Notes: generated by a model not told the origin, from the sequence alone. Shown: positions 1-8,322, counted from the first letter of the stretch. The stretch: 28,371 nt of DNA from an uncultured Acidaminococcus sp. (GCA_900538365.1 UPXT01000021.1:1-28371), one strand, 5' to 3'. Numbers and translations are program-made.

Positions 1-2
1 CC

Positions 3-1073
3 CCTTTATTTTGCAAGGACTATTTTTCCCTACCGAGAAACATTTTACGCTTAGGTTATGCGGGTAGTCTCTCCACAGTCAAACGTTACATCGCTTCCCA
101 TAAGAATTTAATCCCCGCAAAAAGATGCCTTGTAGAATCACGTGGAAATCGTGGTATCCGTTATTTTACGGAACCTGGTGAAGCATTCCAGATGGATTGG
201 GGATTTGTCAATGTGCAGACATCATATGGAGATAGTATCAGGGCAGCAGCCTTTGCGTTAATCTGTCATCATTGTGGTATGTGTTATGTGGAATTTTTTC
301 CTAACGCCAAACAGGAGAACTTGTTCATTGGGATGCTTCATGGTTTCCAATATATGGGAATTCCTCGTTATATCCTGACAGATAATATGAAAAGTGTTGT
401 ACTGCATCGAGATAGTTCTGGTTTTCCCATCTGGCAAAAGGACTATGAATCTTTTATGGAAGATGTTGGCTTCAAGACGAAGCTATGTAAACCTCGTCAT
501 CCATATACTAAAGGAAAAGTAGAAAGGCTTATCCGTTTCGTCAAGGAAAATTTCTTGCCTGGAAGGTCTTTTTGGAACATCACGGATTTGAATAGACAGT
601 GCCTTGCCTGGTGTGAAACACAAAACAGGCATTTTCACTCTGGTATGAAAAGTACACCCGAAACGATTCATGCGTCCGAGTGTGCAAAAAAACTAGGCCC
701 TTTGACTCTACATGATGCCATCCTTTTCTACCTCTGCCCTGAACGGAAGGTATCCTTTGATGGATTTGTTACCTACGAACAACGTCGTTTTGGCGTACCC
801 CTAAGCTATAGCGGCAGTATTGCACGGGTAAAGCGAGACCAGGAAACCTTGTTTATCTATTCGGATGACATGAAATCTCTTCTCGTAACATATCCCGTAA
901 CCTGGACGAGGGAAGACCGGCTTTGCAAAGATCAGTATGTCAAGCAGCAGCCAGAAGAGTTGCCTACGGCTCCTGTTCGGGCAACGATACGGCAACTAGC
1001 GGTTCCTTCTTCTGAAACACAACTGTCCTTTGAGAAGTTCAACTTCAGCAAAGGAGGTGCACGCAATGAATGA
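3..1073 (+). CDS. istA: IS21-family transposase IstA, 5' end cut by the window
   Basis: This is the DDE transposase of the IS21 element, which cuts and joins the element ends. The frame is open from base 3 without a start codon, so the N-terminal helix-turn-helix lies mostly outside the window; a segment reading LGYAGSLSTVKRYI near the start is typical of the region after it. The rve integrase core follows. Its likely catalytic acids are the Asp in FQMDWG, the Asp in LTDNMKSVV and the Glu in KGKVERLIRF. The final codons overlap the istB start by 8 bases (ATGAATGA), the usual arrangement for translational coupling. The first ATG at 192 falls inside the catalytic core and is not the true start. 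Confidence 0.9.
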   Translation, partial: PLFCKDYFSLPRNILRLGYAGSLSTVKRYIASHKNLIPAKRCLVESRGNRGIRYFTEPGEAFQMDWGFVNVQTSYGDSIRAAAFALICHHCGMCYVEFFPNAKQENLFIGMLHGFQYMGIPRYILTDNMKSVVLHRDSSGFPIWQKDYESFMEDVGFKTKLCKPRHPYTKGKVERLIRFVKENFLPGRSFWNITDLNRQCLAWCETQNRHFHSGMKSTPETIHASECAKKLGPLTLHDAILFYLCPERKVSFDGFVTYEQRRFGVPLSYSGSIARVKRDQETLFIYSDDMKSLLVTYPVTWTREDRLCKDQYVKQQPEELPTAPVRATIRQLAVPSSETQLSFEKFNFSKGGARNE

Positions 1074-1878
1074 AGCAATGATGGAAAGCATTCAAGAAAG
1101 CTGCGCTGTCCTCCATCTTAATCTGACAGGAAAAGAATTTGCAGCCATGGTTACGGAACAGAGTCTTTCAGAAGAAACGGTTAATGCCATGGAGCAGCTG
1201 CTACTTCATTTACGGGAAAGGAAACGGCAAGCGACTGTACAGACATTACTTCGTCTCAGCCGTTTGCCGTTACGAAATCCTAGGACCTTCGATAACTTTA
1301 ATTTCTCCCTTATCCACGGCAAAGATACCAGGAAACTTGAGCAATTACGGACATTATCCGCTGTATATGCGCATAAAAACATTGCTCTCATTGGCCCTCC
1401 TGGAACAGGAAAGACTCATTTGGCACAAGCCTTTGGTTACTCTTGTTGCCAAAATGGATTAAAGACCTATTTCATTAAGATGACGGAACTGAACGACCGT
1501 TTCCACGCGGCAAGACAAGGTGGCAAGACTGCCAGACTGCTCAATATGCTGGTTCGACCATCCTGCCTGATTATTGATGAAGTTGGCCACTGTGAGTTGG
1601 ACAAGGAAAACACAAGGATGTTTTTCGATCTCATAGATCGCCGTTACAACAAGCAAGGTGCATTCAATATGATCTTTACCAGCAACAAGAACCCGTCTGA
1701 GTGGCGTTCATCCTTTAACGAAGATGATGCATTATTATGTGCCTTAGACCGGATTTTTGATGATGCTATGGTTTTCCTGTTACGTGGAAACAGTTTTCGT
1801 GGCCAACAGATGGAAACATTTACTGTGCAGACCGAGAAACAACGGCTAGCAGGAAGTGTAGAACAGCCAAGAATCTAA
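1066..1878 (+). CDS. istB: IS21-family helper ATPase IstB
   Basis: IstB is the AAA+ ATPase that helps IstA choose and engage its target DNA. The protein is 270 residues with a DnaC-like fold: Walker A GPPGTGKTH at about 110-118 and Walker B LIIDEVG at about 168-174. The start at 1066 is chosen over the upstream in-frame ATG at 1030 because a strong AAGGAGG lies 8 bases before it and it overlaps the istA stop by 8 bases, the family norm. The frame is intact, so the element could be active if its left half is whole. A short terminal region follows before ISL3-like sequence begins. Confidence 0.93.
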   Translation: MNEAMMESIQESCAVLHLNLTGKEFAAMVTEQSLSEETVNAMEQLLLHLRERKRQATVQTLLRLSRLPLRNPRTFDNFNFSLIHGKDTRKLEQLRTLSAVYAHKNIALIGPPGTGKTHLAQAFGYSCCQNGLKTYFIKMTELNDRFHAARQGGKTARLLNMLVRPSCLIIDEVGHCELDKENTRMFFDLIDRRYNKQGAFNMIFTSNKNPSEWRSSFNEDDALLCALDRIFDDAMVFLLRGNSFRGQQMETFTVQTEKQRLAGSVEQPRI

Positions 1879-1971
1879 TCTGAGAGGAGGAAGTGCATGA
1901 GTTATTGGCTCTTTTTATTGAGCTGAAAATGGCTAAATTAAATGGGCTCTATTTGGCTTTTTCTACTGGCC

Positions 1972-2304
1972 TCTAACATCAAAGTACTTCGATTCAAAGA
2001 TGACACCAACATTTCTTGGGCGCTTTTAGCATGGATAGACCTGGTAAAAAGCGCTGATTTACCGGAAATGAACTCTCTGGTTAAGTCCTTTACCTACTGG
2101 TACGAAGAAATCAAGAGCGCTCTTATCTATCCCTACTCCAACGGCTTTACTGAAGGCTGCAACAATAAAATCAAGGTGTTAAAACGCATCTCATTTGGTC
2201 TGCGCAATTTTGAGCGCTTTCGTAATAGGATTTTGTACATTAACACACGCAACGAAAAAGGACACGCACTGTCCTCAGTGCATGTCCTCTCCAGGAGTGC
2301 ATAG
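1972..2304 (+). pseudogene. 3' fragment of an ISL3-family transposase
   Basis: The last 110 or so residues of an ISL3-family transposase are readable here. The diagnostic stretch is YSNGFTEGCNNKIKVLKR followed by FGLRNFERFRNRIL, the conserved C-terminal part of the DDE domain with its catalytic Glu in FTEG. The N-terminal two thirds are missing. An in-frame TAA at 1939-1941 precedes the open stretch, and the IS21 terminal sequence abuts it. The simplest reading is that IS21 inserted into this gene and separated it from its 5' part, which may lie upstream of the IS21 element. The nominal ATG at 1942 is in IS21 terminal DNA and is not a real start. Confidence 0.8.
2260..2287. repeat. Hairpin inside the ISL3 3' end
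   Basis: GGACACGCACTG at 2260-2271 pairs with CAGTGCATGTCC at 2276-2287 with one mismatch around a 4-base loop. It overlaps the last transposase codons, just inside the terminal repeat. It may stop read-through transcription at the element edge; no clear T-run follows. Confidence 0.5.
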
Positions 2305-2310
2305 ATACTT

Positions 2311-2337
2311 TAGCACCCCAAAATTTGACAAAGAACC
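2311..2337 (-). repeat. ISL3-like terminal inverted repeat, left copy
   Basis: On the minus strand this reads GGTTCTTTGTCAAATTTTGG, then GGTGCTAAAGT reaching inward. It lies 7 bases after the transposase fragment, where the right terminal repeat of an ISL3 element should be. A related sequence occurs on the plus strand at 28273-28303, sharing GGTTCT, a central ATTTTGGGG-like block (with one change) and GCTAAAGT. Confidence 0.7.
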
Positions 2338-2365
2338 AAAAAAGAGGGCTGCCTGTGCAGTCCCC
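2338..2365 (-). terminator. Rho-independent terminator after dnaB
   Basis: On the minus strand the sequence is GGGACTGC-ACAG-GCAGCCC followed by a T-rich run (TCTTTTTT). The stem has a single bulged A. It begins within 6 bases of the dnaB stop codon and its T-run reaches the ISL3 terminal repeat, so the IS sits exactly at the end of the dnaB transcription unit. Confidence 0.75.
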
Positions 2366-2370
2366 TTGAA

Positions 2371-3726
2371 TCATCCTTGCTGGTCGGCCATCTGGGCCAA
2401 ATGTTCCGGCGTAAGGTCGAAAAAGTGCGTCGTATCCTTCTGGAAGAAGAGATTGACCGTTCCCACCGGACCATTACGATGCTTGGCCACGATGAGTTCC
2501 GCCACGTTCTTTTGTTCCGTATCAGGATTATAGTAATCGTCACGATAGATAAAGCAGACAATATCGGCATCCTGCTCGAGGGCCCCCGATTCACGAAGGT
2601 CGCTGAGCATCGGCCGCTTGCTGGTCCGCGACTCAACACTTCGGCTGAGCTGACTGAGGGCAATGACCGGTACGTTCAGTTCCCTGGCAAGGCCTTTGAG
2701 GGACCGGGAAATTTCACTCATCTCCTGCTGACGATTGTCGCTGGCCCGTTTCGACGAGCCCTGCATGAGCTGCAGATAGTCAACGATGATGAGATCAAGT
2801 CCGTTTTCGGCCTTCCAGCGCCGTGCCTTGGACCGCATTTCCATTGCCGTCATACCCGGCGTATCATCCAGCATGATACTGGCATTGCTGAGCCGGTCAG
2901 CAGCAGCAATGAGATTTGGCCATTCCTGGTCCTGGAGCTGTCCAATCCGCAGACGGGAAGCATCAATGCCAGCCTGACTGCAGAGCATACGCTGGACCAG
3001 CTGCTCCTTGCTCATTTCCAAAGAGAAAAAGATAACGGATTTATGGCCCTTGATTCCCACATGTTCCGCAATATTGAGCACCAAGGAAGATTTACCCATG
3101 GACGGACGGGCAGCGACAATGATAAGGTCTGACGGCTGAAGCCCGCTCGTCATCTTATCAAAATCCGTAAATCCCGTAGGAAGCCCCGTAAAGGCTTCCT
3201 TTGAATCATATAGTTCCTCGATGCGTTCCATAGCACCGCGAACAATATCACGGATCTTGACAATCCCGCCGGTTTGGGTCCGGTTGGCAACAGAAAGGAT
3301 TTTCTGTTCCGCCTCGTCGATGGTTTGGGCAATGTCGGTATCTTCTTCATAGCCCGTGGCCGCGATGGACGTTGCCGCATTGATCAGCTGCCGGCGCAGG
3401 GATTTTTCCTCCACGATCTTGGCGTGGTATTCCACGTTCGCCGCCGTCGGAACAGCGTTGGAAAGGTTGGTGATGGTCTGTGAACCGCCAACTGCATCAA
3501 GCTTGCCCTTTTTGCGGAGCTCCTCAATGACCGTGACAAGGTCGACGGCCTCATTGCGTTCATGGAGGTCCTTGATGGCGCCAAAAACGATGCGGTCATC
3601 CTGACGGTAGAAGTCATCTTCCCGCAGGATCTCACAGGCCTTTTCAATGGCCTCGCGACTGATGAGCATGGCCCCCAGCACACTCTGCTCGGCCTCCACA
3701 TTTTGAGGGGGAATCCGGTCTTCCAT
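2371..3726 (-). CDS. dnaB: Replicative DNA helicase DnaB
   Basis: This is the hexameric 5'-3' helicase that unwinds DNA at the replication fork (called DnaC in Bacillus). It is 451 residues, the usual length. Residues 1-110 are the DnaB N-terminal helical domain starting at PPQNVEAEQSVLGA. A linker follows, then the RecA-like domain with Walker A ARPSMGKSS at about 206-214, Walker B LIIVDYLQL at about 312-320, and the conserved LRESGALEQDAD segment near the arginine-finger region. The start is 3 bases past the rplI stop, so it is the last gene of the yybS-gdpP-rplI-dnaB operon, a conserved Firmicutes order close to the origin. No residue appears missing. Confidence 0.97.
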   Translation of the reverse strand: MEDRIPPQNVEAEQSVLGAMLISREAIEKACEILREDDFYRQDDRIVFGAIKDLHERNEAVDLVTVIEELRKKGKLDAVGGSQTITNLSNAVPTAANVEYHAKIVEEKSLRRQLINAATSIAATGYEEDTDIAQTIDEAEQKILSVANRTQTGGIVKIRDIVRGAMERIEELYDSKEAFTGLPTGFTDFDKMTSGLQPSDLIIVAARPSMGKSSLVLNIAEHVGIKGHKSVIFFSLEMSKEQLVQRMLCSQAGIDASRLRIGQLQDQEWPNLIAAADRLSNASIMLDDTPGMTAMEMRSKARRWKAENGLDLIIVDYLQLMQGSSKRASDNRQQEMSEISRSLKGLARELNVPVIALSQLSRSVESRTSKRPMLSDLRESGALEQDADIVCFIYRDDYYNPDTEQKNVAELIVAKHRNGPVGTVNLFFQKDTTHFFDLTPEHLAQMADQQG

Positions 3727-3729
3727 GAC

Positions 3730-4182
3730 TTAAGCCTTTGCTTCTACGACAACCTTGAACCTAGCTGTAACTTCCGGCAGAAGTTTGGCCGTAGCCGTAT
3801 ATTCACCAGGGCTCTTGATGGTCTCGGGAATTTCGATCTTGCGGCGGTCAATGCCTTCCATCCCCGTCTGGGCAAGGAGTGCGTCTGCCACATCCTTGGA
3901 AGCGATGGAGCCAAAGAGCTTTCCATTTTCACCGACCTTGACGGCCAGATGAAGTACCACTTTTTCCAGCTGCGAGGCCAGAACAACTGCTTCATCATGG
4001 GCCTGGGCCTTGCGGTGGGCCGCTACCTTTTGATCGGCCTTGGCCTGATTCAGGTTACGGGCCGTTGCTTCCTGGGCAAAGCCCCGAGGAATGAGATAGT
4101 TGCGGCCATAGCCTTCAGCCGTCTCAATGATTTCACCTTTTTTACCCAACTTCTTTACGTCCTTCAGCAGAATTACCTTCAT
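3730..4182 (-). CDS. rplI: 50S ribosomal protein L9
   Basis: L9 binds 23S rRNA at the base of the L1 stalk and limits frame slippage. The 150-residue protein has the N-terminal signature GYGRNYLIPRGFA after MKVILLKDVKKLGKKGE, then the long connecting helix and the C-terminal RNA-binding domain. Its start lies inside the end of gdpP (41-base overlap in another frame), with AAGGAGAG upstream within gdpP. It stops 3 bases before dnaB. The close packing suggests translational coupling across the three genes. Confidence 0.97.
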   Translation of the reverse strand: MKVILLKDVKKLGKKGEIIETAEGYGRNYLIPRGFAQEATARNLNQAKADQKVAAHRKAQAHDEAVVLASQLEKVVLHLAVKVGENGKLFGSIASKDVADALLAQTGMEGIDRRKIEIPETIKSPGEYTATAKLLPEVTARFKVVVEAKA

Positions 4183-6190
4183 CGGAATCGCTCTCCTTCA
4201 TTTGTTCTTTTGCCATCTCAATGATTTTCGGAATCAGGTCCTCGGCCTTGGCGCCCTTAATCTGGACACCGGCTACAGTCTGATGACCGCCGCCGCCGAG
4301 TTCTTCCATCATGGTCTGGACATTGACGGACCCGTCACTGCGGGCCGAAATACTGACGCCATCGTCGCTCTCATTGAGAACGGCGCTGACATGGATATCA
4401 TTCATGGTCAGCAGCTCATCGGCTGCTTGGGCGACAACAACGGAAACATTGCGGTCATTCTGGGCACCGCCGGAATGAACCGAAACAGCAAGACCCGGAA
4501 TGGGTTTCTTCATTTCCGTAATGATCTTGGCCCGGAGGATAACAGAGGCGTCATCTTCTTTAAAAAGCTGGGATACGGCATGAGGATCGGCACCATAGCG
4601 CCTCAGATAGGCCGCGGCCTCAAAGGTCCGTTCACCGGTCTGGACAGCAAAGTTCTTGGTGTCAACAACGATCCCAGCATAAAGGACGGAGGCCTCCAGC
4701 GGGCTGATTTCCATGCGTTCCTGGAAATACTGCAGGATTTCCGTAACCATTTCACTTGTCGAGGAGGTGGACGGCTCCATGTACTGCAGCCTCACTTCCT
4801 CAATGACATCTTCAGCCCGGCGATGGTGATCGATGATCACGCGCCGCTTGATGGCAGCAAGGAGTTTTGGTGCCGCCGTCAGCATGGCTCGATGATGGTC
4901 CACCAAAACCAGGAGACTGCCCGGCGTACGCTGCTCCATGGCAACCTCTTCACTGATGATGAGATCCTCATAGGGATTATTGCCGTGGGTTACGTTTTCA
5001 ATATTATCTACAGCAGTCCCCTGACCGCTCCAGACAATATAGCACTCCTTGCCCAAGGTCCGGGCCATCTTGGCCACACCAATGGCCGCGCCAATGGCAT
5101 CATAGTCCTCGTTGACGTGGCCCATAATAAAGACCTTATCGGCATTTGTCATAAGCTCGTGGATGGCCTGGGCGACAATCCGGGCCCGCACACGGGTATT
5201 TTTCGCCTGCACGCTCCCGCGGGCGCCATAAAAGCTCACTTCATCGCCAATGGAGACAACGGCCTGGTCTCCGCCGCGCCCCAAGGCAAGATCCAAACAG
5301 GACTGGGCCTTTTGAGCCATTTCCGAAAGGGTCTTCATGCCGCTTGCCACACCGATACTGACGGTCGGTGTAATCCGTGGATTGATTTTGATTTCCCGCA
5401 CTTTATCAAGGAGGGGAAACTTTCGATTGATGGTATCGACAAGGCCTTTCCTGTTGATGCCTACTAGATAGAGGTCTTCGGAATACTTAAGGGAATAGCC
5501 GTTTACTTCTTCCGCCCAAGAGTTGATCGCCTTCGTGATGGCAACCACCAGGCTTGCCCGGTCGCTCTCATTGAGGCCCTTTAGGGCATCAGCGTAGTTG
5601 TCGAACTGGACATAAGCTACAACGGGACGCTCGTCCTCATAACGGCGCTGCTGCCGCTCCTTATTGGTCACATCATACAGGTAGATGACAACACCCGTGT
5701 CACTGCCAGCTTCTTCCGTTGTCTGGATGGGACGGACCAGCATGGAATAGATGCGGTCGCCAATCTTGATGCTCTTATCGGAATCACGGACCCGGAGGGT
5801 CGCAAAATTATTTTCCGGTGGCGGCAGGATCTTGTCAAATAAGGAGCCCAAAGGAGCATCCACATTGATGTACTCATTGAAAAGGCGGTTTTTCCATTGC
5901 AAGTGGCCCTCCTGGTCAAATACAGCAATGCCTACAGGCAGGCGCTGCACGGCGTAATGGTTGGCCCGCTCAATATTCCGCACCACCGTCGTCATAGCAT
6001 GGTTGAACCATGCCTCCCGGAGCTTGCTGCTGCGGGAACTGAAATAATAGACGAGAAGGACAGCGGTAAAGCCAGCGGCTGTCCAAATCACCTGGTTTAC
6101 ATAAAAGCCATAGACGACACAAAGGGTGCCGAGGATGGCCGCCGCGACCCGAAGGGTACGCCATAATTTGGCTCGTTCTTCGTCTTTCAT
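4142..6190 (-). CDS. gdpP: Cyclic-di-AMP phosphodiesterase GdpP (YybT family)
   Basis: GdpP hydrolyses c-di-AMP to pApA, setting the level of a second messenger that controls potassium and osmolyte balance and wall stress. The 682-residue protein has the full family layout: two N-terminal membrane helices (about 12-30 and 34-50), a PAS-like domain (about 70-175), a degenerate GGDEF domain (about 185-310, YSEDLY in place of the signature), a DHH domain with HVNEDYDAIG at about 358-367 and LVDHH at about 429-433, and a DHHA1 domain with GGGGHQTVAG near the end. All visible DHH metal ligands are present. The start is 11 bases after yybS. The last 41 bases overlap rplI. Confidence 0.95.
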   Translation of the reverse strand: MKDEERAKLWRTLRVAAAILGTLCVVYGFYVNQVIWTAAGFTAVLLVYYFSSRSSKLREAWFNHAMTTVVRNIERANHYAVQRLPVGIAVFDQEGHLQWKNRLFNEYINVDAPLGSLFDKILPPPENNFATLRVRDSDKSIKIGDRIYSMLVRPIQTTEEAGSDTGVVIYLYDVTNKERQQRRYEDERPVVAYVQFDNYADALKGLNESDRASLVVAITKAINSWAEEVNGYSLKYSEDLYLVGINRKGLVDTINRKFPLLDKVREIKINPRITPTVSIGVASGMKTLSEMAQKAQSCLDLALGRGGDQAVVSIGDEVSFYGARGSVQAKNTRVRARIVAQAIHELMTNADKVFIMGHVNEDYDAIGAAIGVAKMARTLGKECYIVWSGQGTAVDNIENVTHGNNPYEDLIISEEVAMEQRTPGSLLVLVDHHRAMLTAAPKLLAAIKRRVIIDHHRRAEDVIEEVRLQYMEPSTSSTSEMVTEILQYFQERMEISPLEASVLYAGIVVDTKNFAVQTGERTFEAAAYLRRYGADPHAVSQLFKEDDASVILRAKIITEMKKPIPGLAVSVHSGGAQNDRNVSVVVAQAADELLTMNDIHVSAVLNESDDGVSISARSDGSVNVQTMMEELGGGGHQTVAGVQIKGAKAEDLIPKIIEMAKEQMKESDSDEGNSAEGRKEVG

Positions 6191-6201
6191 GGTCGATTCT
6201 C

Positions 6202-7143
6202 CTATCTGCTGCGCAGCCTGCGCTGATCCGTTACCATCTCAATGGCTCCCATGACCACGAGGAACTGGGAAACAAGGGGGATCACGAAACTGGTAAGGAC
6301 TGCCAAGGGAAACCAAAAACGCGGTTTACCCCGATACTGGACGTACCAAAGGACCACACTGAGCCCCTGCAGCAAAAGCAGCATGCTTGCCACAGTAAAG
6401 AGCGTGTAGCCTCCCAGGAAGCCATAGCTGGTCTCATCTCCGCGAAAATAAAGCAGCGTTGCCATCCCCAGTCCGTACCCTCCTAAAATCCAGCGCGGCA
6501 GGGTCCATGTGGCAAAAGGAGGAAACCAAGGGTAGGGGTCCCCCAATCGGGAAAGGACCTTCCGGGCCGCCCAGTAATTGACAAAAGCCGAAATGGGACA
6601 GCTAAGGAGCAGTCCAGCTGGAAGAACGAGACTCAGCATATGCTGCATCCGTTCCAGGGATTCCGTGGTCATGATCCCGGAAACCCCCAGCGTATCATAG
6701 ATGTCCTTGGTCATTTGAACAGATTCAGCAATGGCATGGGTAAAGGATTCCACCACATTGATGCCCATAAGGAAATAGGCTGCAAGGCCGCTGAGGATAA
6801 TGGATAAAAGGGCCCCCAGGCTTCCCCATAAGAGGACACTGGCAGGGGATTTCTGTCGCCGCATCCCTTCCCCCATGACAAGGCCCAGGATGCCCAGGAT
6901 AAGGACCTGGGTAACAGCCTGAAGGGGACTGATGAGAACCGCAACAACGGCACCGGTAACCAAAAGGCAGAGAACGCTCCACATCAGACCATTGCGCCTT
7001 CCGCATAGGATAATGGGAAGGGGCCACCAAACGCTTACGATAACATCAAGAACGGGAATATAATTGCCGATGAGGGTAAAAATCACCGCAATGGCCGCCA
7101 GGATACCTGACTCCACAATGGCTGAAGTTTTCCGTCGAATCAT
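6202..7143 (-). CDS. yybS: YybS family (DUF2232) membrane protein
   Basis: This is a 313-residue polytopic membrane protein with about eight hydrophobic segments and the N-terminal pattern TSAIVESGILAAIAVIFTLI typical of DUF2232 proteins. Its place directly before gdpP-rplI-dnaB matches the Bacillus yybS-yybT-rplI-dnaC order, which is the strongest evidence for the name. The biochemical role of the family is not established; some distant resemblance to energy-coupling-factor S components is known for such proteins. It is the first gene of the operon, with the SD AAGGAGG 8 bases before ATG and a good promoter upstream. Confidence 0.88.
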   Translation of the reverse strand: MIRRKTSAIVESGILAAIAVIFTLIGNYIPVLDVIVSVWWPLPIILCGRRNGLMWSVLCLLVTGAVVAVLISPLQAVTQVLILGILGLVMGEGMRRQKSPASVLLWGSLGALLSIILSGLAAYFLMGINVVESFTHAIAESVQMTKDIYDTLGVSGIMTTESLERMQHMLSLVLPAGLLLSCPISAFVNYWAARKVLSRLGDPYPWFPPFATWTLPRWILGGYGLGMATLLYFRGDETSYGFLGGYTLFTVASMLLLLQGLSVVLWYVQYRGKPRFWFPLAVLTSFVIPLVSQFLVVMGAIEMVTDQRRLRSR

Positions 7144-7172
7144 GGTGTTCCTCCTTATAGATACGTCTTTTT

Positions 7173-7201
7173 ATTTTACACCATTTGTGGGGGATTGTCA
7201 C
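7173..7201 (-). promoter_or_regulatory. Promoter of the yybS-gdpP-rplI-dnaB operon
   Basis: On the minus strand GTGACA (7196-7201) and TAAAAT (7173-7178) are separated by 17 bases, and the yybS start follows about 30 bases later with a strong SD. This is one mismatch in each sigma-A hexamer. Confidence 0.65.
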
Positions 7202-7269
7202 CTTTTCCGGTCCCTGCAGGAAGGGATAAAGGCGGCATCCATCGGTCACCTTACAAAAAAAATGACGCC

Positions 7270-7296
7270 AAAAAGGCCCCCGGAAACCGGGGGCCC
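7270..7296 (-). terminator. Rho-independent terminator after tRNA-Thr
   Basis: Minus-strand GGCCCCCGG-TTT-CCGGGGGCC forms a perfect 9-bp GC stem (7275-7295) followed by TTTTT. It sits 12 bases after the tRNA CCA end. Confidence 0.9.
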
Positions 7297-7307
7297 ATCC
7301 TTTTAGC

Positions 7308-7383
7308 TGGAGCTACCGACAGGATTTGAACCTGCGACCTGCTGATTACGAATCAGCCGCTCTACCAACTGAGCTACAGTAGC
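7308..7383 (-). tRNA. tRNA-Thr, anticodon CGT
   Basis: The 76-base minus-strand sequence folds as a cloverleaf. The acceptor stem is GCTACTG with CGGTAGC (one T-G pair). The D arm is GCTC/GAGC. The anticodon stem is GCTGA/TCAGC with loop TTCGTAA, giving anticodon CGT, which reads ACG (Thr). The T arm is GCAGG/CCTGT with TTCAAAT. Discriminator T and an encoded CCA follow. It has its own promoter and terminator, so it is a single-gene transcription unit. Confidence 0.97.
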
Positions 7384-7395
7384 ACTAACGGATTA

Positions 7396-7424
7396 ATTCT
7401 ATCATATTCCCTGATGTTGGTCAA
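7396..7424 (-). promoter_or_regulatory. Promoter of tRNA-Thr
   Basis: Minus-strand TTGACC (7419-7424) and TAGAAT (7396-7401) are 17 bases apart, and the tRNA starts 12 bases after the -10 box. It lies just past the murI stop codon, with no clear terminator between, so murI read-through into the tRNA is also possible. Confidence 0.8.
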
Positions 7425-7449
7425 GCCTTCTCTTTATTTTTTTCGCAAA

Positions 7450-8250
7450 TCAGGACTCAAGGTCAATCAGTCGGAACTGGGCATGGGCCATGTCGAGCAT
7501 ACGGGAAGCCAGCCGCTTGCAGCGGGCAAGATCCGCCGTGAAGCAAACTTCCAGGGACCCTTCCCCTTCCGTTTTCAGGAGACCTTTATTTTGGAGATGC
7601 AGGACAGCCTCATCCGTCGTCATTTCCGCTGGATCAAGGACCGTCACATGAGGTCCAAAAGCGGCTGCAATCTCATCGTGGAGGAAAGGATAGTGCGTAC
7701 AGGACAGCAGGAGGGTATCAATTCCATGGACTTTCATGGCCTCTACATATTCCTTGATAGCTTCCTGCATTTCCGGACGGCCAAATTTTTCACCTTCAAT
7801 GAGGGGCACAAGTTTCGGACAGCCAAGTCCAAACACCTCGACGCCAGGGTCAAGGCGCTCGATTTCCCGCTTATGGGCCCCTGTGGAAACCGTAAAGTCC
7901 GTCGCAAAAAAGCCGACTTTATTGTTATGGGTGACCGCCCTGATATTGGACGCCCCCTTGGCCATGCCAATCACATCAAAGTCATAGCCATTGCGGATCG
8001 CATCAAGGCCAAGGACAGTAATGGTATTGCAGGCAATGACCAGTTCCTTGATCTTCCGACGAGCCAAATGGTCGGTCATTTCCTTCACAAACCGCTGGAT
8101 TTCTTCCCGCGGTCGGTCCCCGTAAGGCGTACGGGCCGTATCCCCGATAAAAATAAACTGCTCGTGGGGCATTTTCTTCTGCAGCCATTTGAGGACCGTC
8201 AGGCCGCCGACACCGGAATCAATGACGCCAATGGGCCTATCCTTCTCCAT
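7450..8250 (-). CDS. murI: Glutamate racemase
   Basis: MurI interconverts L- and D-glutamate, supplying D-Glu for peptidoglycan. The 266-residue protein starts with PIGVIDSGVGGLTVL and carries both catalytic cysteines in their usual contexts: Cys74 in VIACNT and Cys184 in LLSCTHYP, with His186 next to the second. Asp11 and Ser12 of the substrate site are present. The start at 8250 is preferred over the upstream ATG at 8274 because GGAGG lies 7 bases before it, while the earlier ATG has no SD and would add eight unconserved residues. The gene is monocistronic or nearly so, between ldh and the tRNA. Confidence 0.95.
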   Translation of the reverse strand: MEKDRPIGVIDSGVGGLTVLKWLQKKMPHEQFIFIGDTARTPYGDRPREEIQRFVKEMTDHLARRKIKELVIACNTITVLGLDAIRNGYDFDVIGMAKGASNIRAVTHNNKVGFFATDFTVSTGAHKREIERLDPGVEVFGLGCPKLVPLIEGEKFGRPEMQEAIKEYVEAMKVHGIDTLLLSCTHYPFLHDEIAAAFGPHVTVLDPAEMTTDEAVLHLQNKGLLKTEGEGSLEVCFTADLARCKRLASRMLDMAHAQFRLIDLES

Positions 8251-8294
8251 GCTATCCCTCCAAGATCTAACCATCTACATCAGTCATAACCGGT

Positions 8295-8322
8295 ATTATA
8301 CCATATCAGGCACCACTTGGAA
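8295..8322 (-). promoter_or_regulatory. Promoter of murI (extended -10)
   Basis: The minus strand has TGGTATAAT (perfect -10 at 8295-8300 with an extended TG) and a weak -35 TTCCAA (8317-8322) at 16-base spacing, about 45 bases upstream of the murI start. Confidence 0.7.

Larger units (their letters stand above)
1..1978 (+). mobile_element. IS21-family insertion sequence, left end outside the window
   Basis: The element carries the two-gene istA-istB module that defines the IS21 family, with overlapping reading frames in the same direction. The left terminus lies before the window. After istB stops at 1878 there are about 100 bases with repeated short motifs (GGCTCTTTTTATTGAGC near 1910, GGGCTCTATTTGGC near 1944), as expected for the repeated transposase-binding sites at IS21 ends. 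The right boundary is inferred to be near 1964-1980, because sequence similar to an ISL3 transposase begins just after it. The exact end and target duplication cannot be set without the left terminus. Confidence 0.75.

Noticed and set aside
4127..5467. A 446-residue plus-strand open frame opposite gdpP
   Set aside because: It is antisense to a well-supported gdpP, has no SD or recognisable domain, and arises from the codon bias of the real gene. The same applies to long plus-strand frames opposite dnaB (2377-3132), murI (7414-8289) and ldh (8317-9381), and to the one opposite the porin (26607-27419).
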